Shown piece by piece: positions 20,334 to 29,344 of a stretch of 32,078 bases of DNA (its first letter is position 1; every line of letters starts with the position of its first letter). Origin of the DNA: Coptodactyla brooksi (lineage: Eukaryota; Arthropoda; Insecta; Coleoptera; Scarabaeidae). Position numbers and translations under genes: made by a program. The notes below the pieces were generated by a model. It searched no databases, was not told where the DNA came from, and was given only the letters and a program-made list of their open reading frames with translations. The DNA lies in assembly GCA_033557675.1 (NCBI GenBank), contig JAWQRM010000077.1:1-32078 (forward strand). Direction: 5' to 3'.

Positions 20334-21680
20334 CTCTGACATAAATTAATATCCAACAAAGAAAGATTTTACAAACGTTATAATAATTTGTCCACATGTT
20401 CAGTGCATATTTTGAAAGACCCTGATGACATAACTTCACAACGCTACCCTGAGAGACCGCATTTAGTGATTGATGGAAGACATAATTTTTCAGAATTAAA
20501 TTCCCAGACGCTGTACTTTAACACAAAATAAAGAAAACTATTCCATTAATCGCATCCATTATTTCATCATAGAATTTTTATTCTGAAAAGGACTTTTGGG
20601 ATAACTTGTATAACTATAACGCTATTTTATTATTACATCTATTTCTATAAACAATTTAGTTTGCCCAACCGCATAAATATATCGTTATGAAAAAAATGCG
20701 TTTTTTGAAAGCTTTTTCGAAAACTAAACTTTCCAACTTGTTTTGAAAACTATGTATTTTTGTACTAATTAAGTAAACAAACAACCATTTTTTAAGTAAT
20801 TATTTTCTTATTAAAGATAGGTCTATTTTTAGTAACATCCATCATGTGTATTTACTTGCTTAACGAAGCCCTATTTCCAAGGCAAATAACAGACGTACAT
20901 CGCAGGAAGCCATAATAACCTCTTGAAAATCATTACTATGTTAATTAACCAACTTGGTGGCATCTCCTTCGTCTCCAGAAATGCACTTTGTCATCGTTAC
21001 GAAACTGCTCAGCCAATGAGTAGCTGAGAGTACGTCATTACGTCCGGAATTGACTGTAATTTCAAACCATTGAATTCTTGATTCACATTAACGCCTGTGT
21101 AATTTCAGAAGAACAGAGAAAGAATAAATAAAAAGGAGATAGGGGAATTGTGGTTCACTTCCTGGCGTGCATCGGCTGCTTCAAATGAATTTCGGAATTG
21201 AATTTCATTTATTTTGCCTTACTGGGTCGGCATATTATATTCAAAGCACGCGGAGGCATCAATTACAACATTTCAGTTCAATGACTCCTTTATATTTAAA
21301 GAGAACCAGTTTTTTATATATTTTCTGTACCTAGCTTTTACTAGAAAGAAATTTTAATAGGTTGGGGATGGGTTTTGTCGCATTTGACAAAAGGTTTTGT
21401 CTGTATACTCGTGCATTCTTATTATTATGTTTTTTTTTTATTCTTTACTGAGTGCTGTTTCATTCCAATTAATTGGACTGATCCAACACTCTGGAAAACG
21501 CATTGAAAAAATGATCTGTGATTTATCATTATGGTGAAACCTAATTTTCTATCATTGCTAATATGGTCACTCACAAATCACTCTCTGGTGATCTGTAGGA
21601 TGAACATAACATATAAGTAAACAAAGCAAAAATTATAGTGCAAAAAAACTTTATTACTTTATTAATTTAATTATTTTATC
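20265..21680. other. stretch without recognised genes
   Basis: AT-rich with a slightly GC-richer part at about 20880-21250 (CCGGAATTGACTG and others) and a possible splice acceptor-like TGTGTAATTTCAG at about 21098-21110. No reading frame of note. Host regulatory or intronic sequence is possible but unsupported. Confidence 0.3.
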
Positions 21681-21836
21681 TTAGTTATGTATTACTGGTT
21701 TTTTAGTAATTGCTTCAACTTGTCTAGTGTTTTTCTTCTTTATGGTTCAATATTCTCAGCTATGCTCCTCGGAACTTTACTATTTTTTGTATCTTTTTTG
21801 TTTTATCGACGATTCATTGAAAGACTGTCTTTCATC

Positions 21837-21879
21837 GCTCCTGATAATGCTAACTTGGTTAGCGAAACATGCGTCGAGC
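21837..21879 (+). ncRNA. hammerhead-ribozyme-like motif, third copy
   Basis: GCTC (21837-21840) can pair with GAGC (21876-21879) as stem I. CTGATAA at 21841-21847 is the core (consensus CUGAUGA, one change). Stem II GCTAAC/GTTAGC with TTG loop spans 21849-21863. GAAAC at 21864-21868, loop ATGC and GTC at 21873-21875 complete the pattern. One extra base sits between core and stem II, as in the other copies. The 40-bp motif is kept well while the flanks have diverged. Downstream, about 21895-21950 matches 702-750 (TGGTGAC..., AAGC[CT]AAAGGTT). Confidence 0.45.
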
Positions 21880-21894
21880 GCCCTCTCTACAAAT

Positions 21895-21950
21895 TTTGGC
21901 GTAGTGGTGACTTCGTTTTACTTGGTTACAAAGCTAAAGGTTCCAAACCC
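21895..21950 (+). repeat. tail repeat shared with 702-750, 26255-26320 and 27205-27265
   Basis: The four sites share the order GTGGTGAC, a T-rich spacer, ACTTTGTTAC or similar, AAGCCAAAAGTTCC. Two of the four (702 and 21895) lie directly 3' of the hammerhead-like motif, so the tail is probably part of the same retroelement terminal repeat. Confidence 0.5.
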
Positions 21951-22492
21951 TCAACTTTAGTACATTTCAGAATTGAAATTTTAAAAATTTTGCAATTTCT
22001 ACTTTTTCTTAAGAGAAAGTATTGTATTCGCAAAAAAATACAATGATGTCTTTAGGCTTTTTGTAGTCTATGCTATTTCTGGTGGTTGGTCTGTCCGTCC
22101 GTCTGTAAATCGTTTTTAGATTGTCACGTTAGACTGCTTAAAACAATATTTTACATACAAGCTTATTATTATGTAATCTGGTTAGAATAAGAATTTCGTA
22201 AAAATTGTATATATGGTTGAGGTATTTAACCTAAAGATTTTTTGATTTTTCTACAACTCTTTGTAACAAAATATATTTTGTAATCTACATAAAATTGTGA
22301 GTAAGAAATTATAAGGATAGTACATGCTTAAAATCAACAGTTCTCGAGTTATAAGCATATTTGATAAAAATACAGTCCTATGGGGCAAGAAGGTATTTCG
22401 TTCTTAATCTCGGGAATTGCTTTTTTTAGAAAAAATGTTTCAAGTAAAGGTTGCATGACATCGAACTCTTCGCAATTTGAAATAGTTTTCGA

Positions 22493-22563
22493 ATATACAG
22501 GGTGTTCGGTTTATTCTAAAACCTATCCAACTTCAGATTTTTAAATGGAACACCCTGTATATT
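22493..22563. mobile_element. minimal foldback, 16-bp perfect arms
   Basis: AATATACAGGGTGTTC (22493-22508) and GAACACCCTGTATATT (22548-22563) are exact complements with 39 bases between. The ACAGGGTG termini resemble those of the MITE at 8941-9328. Probably a deletion remnant in which only the ends survive. Confidence 0.65.
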
Positions 22564-22699
22564 ATGATATTTTTGAAGTTATTACACATTTTTGAAAAAG
22601 ATGACTGGTACGAATAGAATTTTTTTAACAATTTTTTTTTCATATTTAAACCAGGGGCAAGGTAAGAGAAAGTCATGTGCGATGTACATCTTCTATTTA

Positions 22700-23058
22700 A
22701 AATTGCAATTATTTTTTTTTCATTTTTGCAAAAATTTTGCAAACCAGTTTTGTCACTGGCATTCTGCCAATACATCTTTTCCATATACGTCATATAATGT
22801 TTTTCTCGCTTGAATGGCATTCTTACCTTTTTTTGTAATAAAAAAATAAAATATGCTGAAAATGCTGTTTTTGATTCTCCATGTTTCATAAGACATAAAA
22901 AGAAAACAATTGCACAGAACCGAATAAAATATTTACATGCATAAACTTTGTAATGTCAGCTGTCAGAATATGTGTATAATGCATATACGGTTTAGAATGA
23001 AGTTGGCTGGTTAAAATACAACTAACGCCTGTGTCACAAAAAAAAACGAAATTTAACA
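22700..23058 (-). mobile_element. mariner copy 5, 5' part only
   Basis: The minus strand gives the family leader (CAGCCAACTTCATTCTAAACCG; ATTCTGACAGCTGACATTAC), gene start and HTH codons, then one piece of filler, where it ends at about 22700. The terminal repeat near 23050 is degraded (CGTTTTTTTTTG replacing the normal end). ATG is at 22882. The frame is broken after FFYYKK by an indel; downstream residues are readable as KRCIGRMP and similar in the wrong frame. It has no catalytic part. Confidence 0.75.
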
Positions 23059-23802
23059 TTAAGACTATTTTTAAAACTATTCCAAATAATTGGTACCTTA
23101 CTTACTTCATGAAAAAAAAATGTTGAGCATGTTTTGGGGCCATCTTTATTGGTTGTACCTAATATGTAATTTTATTTCTTATAATTTGAGGTTATTATCA
23201 TAGTTTATCGCCACAAAAACAAGCAAAAACCTAAATATTACCTTGGAAAGTTCACGGACATTCGATGATTTGCTTTGTTTACAAAAAGTTCATTTAGTAT
23301 AAACTGTACATTATAGTGCAAGTACAGACTGTACGCACATGTATTAAAAGACATGCAAACGTGTTTAATCAGTTTCGGTTTTGCACACCTTATTTTAAAC
23401 AAGACTGTGGCGAGGACATTAGATCTTATAGGCGTTTAATTACTAGTTGATCTTCGGTAGATACGGTATATAATTTGAATGAAGTATCGTGGGCTATAAA
23501 CTTAAAATGCATTAACAGTTTAGAATGAAATTAAACCAAGAATTTCTTTGTTTCCGTGTGCTTTTAGTTCTTTTACGAATAGCTAAATATGTATCGTCAC
23601 TATATTGGTACTTACCACAAAAGGTGCAATAAGTACTCGCCAAGAGGCCATAACCATGCACTAAACACAGAGATACAACATGTCAGCACTTAGAAGGAAT
23701 ACATTTGCTGGTTTGTCACGTTCTGTGTTTCATTCCTAAGTATTGTACTAACTGGGTATGACGCTAACCAGTGAGAAGAACGATCTATACTAAGCGTAGG
23801 TC

Positions 23803-24441
23803 TGGTAAAAGTGGAGGTGCATTGTGGCATTTCAACGCTCTCTTGAAATGATTTTGAAGAGTGGTGCTGTATTTGTTAAGGAGCTGACTGACGGCTTAAA
23901 TGTGAAGTTTAAAAGTCAGTAGTCAGTTTTTATACCAAAACTCTATATATTCATAGAATATATAGAGCTTCAACAATCAACAGTAAACAATTAAATCATC
24001 AATAAAAAACAATATCATCAACAATAAAGAATTAAATAATACATTTTAGTTTTGAAGGAAAATTCCATAAAGGTAATTTTTTTTTCAATCTGAACTTTGA
24101 TATTCCAAATATAGTGCTGTATGTCCAGTGAAAAATTCATGTTTATTTGTTTTATTACTCAATGTCTTGATTTTTAATGCAAGACATTAAGAGGTAAATG
24201 TACATTGTAATAAAATTTATTTAAATTTCTTTGGTTGAGTAATTTCAGAGATGCTTGCCTTTAAATGTATCACTTACTTTTGCGGCAATTTTAATAGTAG
24301 TTTTGTTTATGTCATTATTACGTCATAATTCAGTGTTTTTTGTAGCAATTTACACTTTGAAAATACATTAAGTGCTAAAGGCGCTGGGTATGCAATTAGT
24401 TGCTAAGTACAAAATCATTTGCCACCTCCACTTTTAGTCCC
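23803..24441. mobile_element. candidate MITE, about 640 bp, terminal AAAAGTGGAGGTG
   Basis: CTGGTAAAAGTGGAGGTGCA (23802-23821) is matched at the other side by the complement of TGCCACCTCCACTTTTAGTC (24420-24439): 13 identical core bases with weaker match outside. In between lie a perfect 12-bp hairpin CTCTATATATTC/GAATATATAGAG (23941-23967), a CAATAAT-rich low-complexity stretch (23970-24045), and a small hairpin at about 24163-24190. No gene. Target duplication not evident. Confidence 0.35.
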
Positions 24442-24796
24442 TTCTTCTAAGTTCGCTCGCTCTACAATTTGTTACTAGTGATGAAAGAGAGCATTGAAGG
24501 AGGCAATCATCAATTATTTTTCTTTTGAAGACATAGTGATCGATTTCCCTGAACTTACTTCGAAACAGTTGATCAAGATTTTGGTTATTAATTGCCAGTC
24601 AAAGACATAAAATTAAAAAAAAATCAGTTCTTTTTTAGGGTAGTGATTAATTTATTGCAGTTTTGTTGTGATTTAAGTTTCCTTATAACAAGGTGTGAAC
24701 ACTAAAAAGAGGTATTTGGTTGAGGTATTAGGAAAATAATTTGGTTTTTTCTTTTGGTGCACATGAAAGGCACTTTTCTTAGAGAGTATAAACATT

Positions 24797-25750
24797 TTAT
24801 GTAATTACATATTCACCATTTTGGTCCAACACCTTTTGCCATCTCTCTGGCAGTAGCATGAATCCACGCTCACAAAACTTCTGATCCTTGCTGACAAAAA
24901 ACTGATCCAAGTCATTTTTGACGGCTTCATCTGAAGTAAAGGTTTTGTTGTCCAAAAAAAAATTGCAGAGACCGAAACAAGTAATAATAGGAAGGTGCCA
25001 GATCTGGAGAATATGATAGGTATAGTAGTACATACCATGCAAGCTGTAAAAGTTTTTGGCGAGTTACCAAATTGGTATGCGGTCTCGCATTATCTTGGTG
25101 GAACAGTATATATTCTCTATTCGTCTAATTTGCAAAAGTTTGGAAAGAGCTCTCAAATATTTTACAAACTTGCAAAAAATGTTGCAAAAAATCATGCAAT
25201 TTATTTCTCCAGTTGATGACAGTACACTTTAGAATTGATCGTGATATTCTCTCAAAAATTTTGAAAAGAGCTCCCAGAAATTTTGCAAACTTACAAAAAA
25301 TTTTGCAAACCTTCGCAAAAACTGTTGCAAAACAGTTCGCAAAAACTCATGAAATTTGTCCAGTTGATGACAGTACGCTTTAGAATTGATCGTGGTATTC
25401 TCTCAAAAATTTTGAAAAGAGCTCCCAGAAATTTTGCAAACTTACAAAAAATTTTGCAAACTTTCGCAAAAAATGTTGCAAAACAGTTTGCAAAAACTCA
25501 TGAAATTTGTCCAGTTGATGACAGTATGCTTTAGAATTGATCGTGGTATTCTCCCAAAAATTTTGAAAAGAGCTCCCAGAAATTTTGCAAACTTGCGAAA
25601 AAATTTACAAACCAGCTTTGACACTAGCATTCTGTCAATACATCTTCTCCATACACATCGACTAATTATTTTCTCGCTTGGACGGCATTTCTAGCTTTTT
25701 TTGTAATAAAAAAGCAAAATGTGCCGAAAATGCTGCTTTTGATTCTTCAT
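24797..25750 (-). pseudogene. mariner transposase remnants, copy 6
   Basis: ATG at 25748-25750 is followed by the HTH (HFRHILLFYYKK; then, after a frame break, LVDVYGEDVLTECQCQ-like residues and KLVCKFFRKF in shifted frame). The tandem units follow. The last part gives FHQDNARPH at about 25085 (second catalytic D intact), YSPDLAPSYYYLFRSLQ (third D replaced by Y), then after a shift NKTFTSDEAVKNDLDQFF, KDQKFCERGFMLLPERWQ and KVLDQNGEYVIT, with the stop at 24797-24799. This is the longest preserved C-terminus in the window. Conserved features LLPERWQKV and DQNG-Y are typical of mariner C-termini. Confidence 0.8.
25210..25640 (-). repeat. tandem array of 151-bp units inside mariner copy 6
   Basis: CAGTTGATGACAGTA recurs at 25210, 25361 and 25512, exactly 151 bp apart each time. 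The two complete intervals are nearly identical (25361-25511 against 25512 onward and 25210-25360), more alike than the mariner copies are to each other. On the coding strand each unit goes from the codons for QNWFAKF-like sequence through TTTGCAAAATTTTT words and GGGAGCTCTTTTCAAAATTTT to the codons for YCHQLDKLHD. Confidence 0.9.
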
Positions 25751-25910
25751 ATTTCATAAGGCACAAAAAGAAAATAACCCAACAAAATATTTTCGCACAT
25801 AAACTTTGCAATGTCTGCTGTCAGAATGTGTAATGCACATATGGTTCAGAATGAGGTTGGCTGGCAAATTCCTTTCTGAACAACCCAATACTTAGGAGTT
25901 CTTTCTAGGA

Positions 25911-26887
25911 GTTTGTTGTTTATCTGTGGACAATTATCCACAATTTTACCTCGTTTCAATACTTTGCATTAAAACAAGGAAATAGTTTAGGATCTTAGGG
26001 AATTGGGATTTTATAGCTACCAACTATTCTCTTTTTTAATAAAAAGTAAAAAATTACATAATTTTGCAAAGTATATCAGATTTTTTTCAACAAGCGCTTT
26101 CAGCATAAAGGTAATTTTTAAAAATGTGCAGTTGTGGAAAGAACAATTAATTAATAATAAAACAATGAATTAATTAACGCATTTCACTATTTTTGTAAAC
26201 TTAATATCGGGGAACCGTGAATTTAATTTATTAATACAACCATTAATATTGGCTTTTTTTGTATGTAATGTGTTGGTGACAATTGTTTAACTTTGTTACT
26301 AAGCCAAAAGTTCCATAACTCTAGTGTTAGTATGACAAAATGAAAGGCTAACTTAACAGTTAACTTTGTAATTGGTTTGTGTCCTTTTTGCATTCAGTCT
26401 ACTGTATGGAGCCTTGTTTAATTTTTCCACATACATACGAACTGAACTCTTCCACTGAATCGTTCGGTTGCTAGGAAACAATGAGTGCTGAGTGCAATCT
26501 CAACCCTTTTATGAATCGAGTTTATAAATCACACTATGTATTGAGAGCTTTTTTTTTGGAAATTAGGCGGTGTTTAACGAGAATGATTACTTGATAACAT
26601 AGAAGAGTACCATCCTTTCAACCAATATGGGTTACAACCTATTGGTTCTGATTATAATAATTGCATTAAATCTCTGTCTGATTAATCTTCATAGACTCCT
26701 TATCAATTTAGCTTTAAAAATACATACATCACCAACTACAATAGAGATTGTATATAGTAGAGTTAAAAGTAAGTTAGGAAGTATAACTTCTAATGAGTCA
26801 TAACTTTCTACAGTACTTATATTAGAAAATCTGGTTCAATTTAAGTACACCTTTTGAAAGGTCTCTTTAATCCTTTAATCTCTCATC
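25911..26887 (+). repeat. direct repeat unit of about 1 kb, copy A
   Basis: Aligns with copy B (26921-27290) over its first about 430 bp and with copy C (29345-30186) over most of its length. Shared anchors: TTTATCTGTGGACA, TTTCAGCATAAAGG, AACAATGAATTAATTA, AACTGAACTC.TCCAC, AGGAAACAATGAGTG, ATCACACTATGT, AGGCGGTGTTTAAC, TATTGGTTCTGATTATA, ATTGCATTAAATCTCT, GAAAATCTGGTTCAATTTAAGTACA. No coding content is recognised. Confidence 0.8.
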
Positions 26888-26913
26888 GAAATAAAGGTCT
26901 ATTTATTTCGATG
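26884..26913. other. perfect 12-bp hairpin at the copy A / copy B junction
   Basis: CATCGAAATAAA (26884-26895) and TTTATTTCGATG (26902-26913) are exact complements with a 6-base loop, placed where one repeat unit ends and the next begins. Confidence 0.85.
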
Positions 26914-26920
26914 CCTTTGC

Positions 26921-27290
26921 TGTTTACCTGTGGACATTTTTTTTACTTTATATCGAAACAAGAAAATAAATTGGGATCTTAGGGAATGAGGATTTTTTAA
27001 TAAAAAGTAAATAATTAGATATTTCTGCAAGTTACCACAAGTTATACTTCCATTATATCACTTTTTATTCAAACCGAAAAACGGAAAATGCTTTCAGCGT
27101 GAAGGAAATTTTAAAACATGTACATTTTTGGAAAGAAAATTTAATATCGTGGAACAGTAAATTTAATTCATTAATAAAACCATCAATATTAGCCTTTTTT
27201 GTATGTAGTGTGGTGGTGACAATTGTTGAACTTTGTTAATAAGCCAAAAGTTCCACAGCTCTGGTATCAATATGACTCTGGTATCAAAAT
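26921..27290 (+). repeat. direct repeat unit, copy B (3' truncated)
   Basis: Begins TGTTTACCTGTGGACA and follows copy A to the AAGCCAAAAGTTCCAC tail, then stops. It lies 33 bp after copy A, so A and B are tandem. It lacks about 60 bp of copy A around ATTAATTAATAATAAAACAATG. Confidence 0.75.
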
Positions 27291-27899
27291 AAAAGGGGAA
27301 AATTGTCACTTAGATGAAATACGAAACATTTTACCTGAATACTTATTTAAAACATTTAATAAAACATAAGAACTTGAACCTAAAAACACGAGCTAGTTTG
27401 GTGTAGATAAAGTTGCAATGATGAACGCAAATTATTTGACGTCAGAGATATCAAGAAATGTTCAAAATTATCTTTAATTCTATTTGTTCTCTATTTAAAT
27501 CAGCAATAATTTTGAGAAACAGTTATAATTTTTAATAAATCATCTCGTTTATTTTAAATAATATTTCATTTGACATACAGTCGGGAACATGAAAAATGGT
27601 GCATCAAGAAGGAAGCATCATTGAAATGAAATTTAATGCACATAAGAGTACAGATGAGAGATTCACTTGATCCCAAAATCAAGACAATTAAACCAATACA
27701 GTGTGCACAATTATTACAATTGGGTTGTTCGGAAAGAAATTTCGTTTCTTTCGCAGTAGAAGTGTTAGTTGTATTTTAGCCAACCTCATTCTAAACCCTA
27801 TATGGATTATATATTCTGACAGCTGACATTGCAAAGTTTATGTGTGAACATATTTTGTTCGATTCTATTTAATTGTTTTCCTTTTGTATCTTATGAAAT

Positions 27900-28085
27900 A
27901 TGGAGTATCAAAAACAGCATTTTCGGCATATCTTGGTGTTTTATTACAAAAAAGGTAAAAATGCCGCTCAAGCAAGAAAAGAATTAGTCGATATGTATGG
28001 AGAAGTTGTATTGACAGAATTCCAGTGTCAAAACTGGTTTGCAATTCTTTTTCCAAAAAATCATGCAATTTATTTGTCCAGTTGA
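27900..28085 (+). pseudogene. mariner HTH fragment, first start in the palindrome
   Basis: ATG at 27900 opens a 61-codon frame with the N-terminal HTH: HFRHILVFYYKKGKNAAQAR, then KELVDMYGEVVLTEFQCQNW and FAILFPKNHAIYLSS before the stop at 28083-28085. In mariner transposases this first HTH helps bind the terminal repeats. The frame is intact through the HTH, but everything after WFA is out of context filler. The leader before it contains TTCTGACAGCTGACATTGCA as in other copies. Confidence 0.7.
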
Positions 28086-28162
28086 TGACAGTACACTTTA
28101 TATTTATATATTTATTCTAGTTCGGTTCTGTGCAATTGTTTTCTTTTTGTGTCTTATGAAAC

Positions 28163-28678
28163 ATGGAGAATCAAAAACAGCGTTTTCGGCATATTTTGCT
28201 TCTTTATTGCAAAAGAGGTAAAAATGCTGCTCAAACGAGAAAAGAATTAGTCGATATGTATGGAGAAGATGTATTGACAGAATGCCAGTGTCAAAACTGG
28301 TTTGCAAAATTTTTGCAAGCTTGCAAAATATTCGGGATCTCTTTTGAAAAGTTTTGGGAGAATACCGCGATCAATTCTAAAGTGTACTCTCATCAACTGG
28401 ACAAATTGCATGATTTTTTCCAAATTGGTTTGCAATTTTTTTTGCAAAAGCGTGCGAAATTTTTGCAAGTCTGCAACATTTTTGGGAGCTCTTTCCAAAG
28501 TTTTGGGAGCATACCACGATCAATTCTAAAGTGTACTGTCATCAACTGGACAAAAACATTGCATGATTTTTTGCAAACTGGTTTGCAAAATTCTTTGCAA
28601 AAAATCATGCAATTTATAAGACCTAAAAATTTTGCAAACTTGCAAAAAATTTTCAAACTTTTGCAAACATTTTTGTAA
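28163..28678 (+). CDS. 171-codon open frame: mariner HTH fused to filler-encoded repeats
   Basis: Starts at ATG 28163 with MENQKQRFRHILLLYCKRG, KNAAQTRKELVDMYGEDVLT and ECQCQNWFAKF, an apparently unbroken mariner N-terminal HTH. It then continues without a stop through two satellite units, giving aromatic- and leucine-rich repeats (FLQACKIFGISFEKFWENTA; HQLDKLHDFFQIGLQ; FLQVCNIFGSSFQ; LHDFLQTGLQNSLQ) to a stop at 28676-28678. No catalytic aspartates remain. It is the only long undisturbed mariner-derived frame in the window. If expressed it could bind mariner ends without catalysis, but openness may be chance: the 151-bp unit is not a multiple of three, and TTGCAAAATTTT filler is poor in stops in some frames. 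Confidence 0.45.
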   Translation: MENQKQRFRHILLLYCKRGKNAAQTRKELVDMYGEDVLTECQCQNWFAKFLQACKIFGISFEKFWENTAINSKVYSHQLDKLHDFFQIGLQFFLQKRAKFLQVCNIFGSSFQSFGSIPRSILKCTVINWTKTLHDFLQTGLQNSLQKIMQFIRPKNFANLQKIFKLLQTFL

Positions 28679-28772
28679 ATCAGTTCGCAGAAAATCATGC
28701 AATTTGTCTAGTTCATGACAGTACATGTTAGAATTGACCGCGGTATTTTCCTAAAACCTTTGAAAACAGCTC

Positions 28773-28946
28773 CTAAAAATTTTGCAAGCTTGTAAAAAAT
28801 GTTGCAAACCAGTTTTGACACTGGAATTTTGTCAATACATCTTCTCCATACATATCGACTAATTCTTTTCTCGTTTGAGCGACATTTTTACCTCTTTTTC
28901 GATAAAAAAGCAAAATATGCCGAAAATGCTGTTTTTGTTTTTCCAT
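28773..28946 (-). pseudogene. mariner HTH fragment, inverted arm of the palindrome
   Basis: ATG at 28944-28946 on the minus strand opens MEKQKQHFRHILLFYRKRG, KNVAQTRKELVDMYGEDVLT, KFQCQNWFATFFTSLQNF and stops at 28773-28775 (57 residues). The HTH is intact by eye. It is the mirror copy of the plus-strand starts in the same element, so transcripts from the two sides would be complementary. Confidence 0.7.
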
Positions 28947-29314
28947 GTTTCATGAGACACAAAAAGAAAACAATTGCACAGAACCGAACAAAACATTTTC
29001 TCACATACACTTTGCAATGTCAGCTATCAGAATATGTAATGCATATACGGTTTAGAATGAAGTTGGCTGGTTAAAATACAACTAACATCTCTGCTGCGAA
29101 GAAGAAAACGAAATTACTTTCCGAACAACCCAACTGTAATAATTGTACACACTATACTTGTTCAAATGTCTTGATTTTGGGATAAAGTGAATTTTTGATC
29201 TATATCGTCATGTGCATTAAATTTGATAATGAAATACGAAATTTGGCACTGATATATAATTTTAAATGTCCTTGAAACATATCACGTCACAGGACATGTA
29301 TAAGGTGACATAAC

Positions 29315-29338
29315 AAAATTTGAGTAGTCTCAAATTTT
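29315..29338. other. 10-bp hairpin
   Basis: AAAATTTGAG / CTCAAATTTT with a TAGT loop, just before repeat copy C. Confidence 0.8.
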
Positions 29339-29344
29339 CATTCA

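Larger units (their letters stand above)
24717..25888 (-). mobile_element. mariner copy 6, satellite-filled, nearly full length
   Basis: The 5' end lies at about 25888 (complement GGGTTGTTCAGAAAGGAATTTG) and a degraded 3' end at about 24717 (GGTTGAGGTATTAGGAAAATAATTTGG). In order on the minus strand it has the leader, HTH remnant, tandem 151-bp units, and C-terminal remnant. At about 1.17 kb it is close to the usual mariner size, but the centre of the gene is satellite. Confidence 0.85.
27722..29132. mobile_element. mariner copy 7: palindromic element with two 5' ends
   Basis: GGGTTGTTCGGAAAG at 27722 and CTTTCCGAACAACCC at 29118-29132 close the element, but both sides continue with the mariner 5' leader and gene start; there is no C-terminal coding part. 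From the left: leader and HTH (27900-28060), a second gene start (28120-28310), filler units (28310-28680; anchors at 28385 and 28533, 148 bp apart). Then, in reverse, filler (28690-28800), HTH (28946-28800) and leader to 29132. The inverted match continues outside the element for about 100 bp on each side (27622-27721 with 29133-29240). Confidence 0.85.

Noticed and set aside
21687..22046. 119-codon open frame with hydrophobic start that looks like a membrane segment
   Set aside because: It runs straight through the hammerhead-like motif and retroelement tail; hydrophobicity follows from T-rich DNA.
25210..25640. Regular repeats considered as CRISPR
   Set aside because: Period of 151 bp without unique spacers, inside a eukaryotic transposon.
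26481..26597. 38-codon frame starting at the conserved ATGAGTG in repeat copy A
   Set aside because: Not conserved in copy C, where a stop follows soon.
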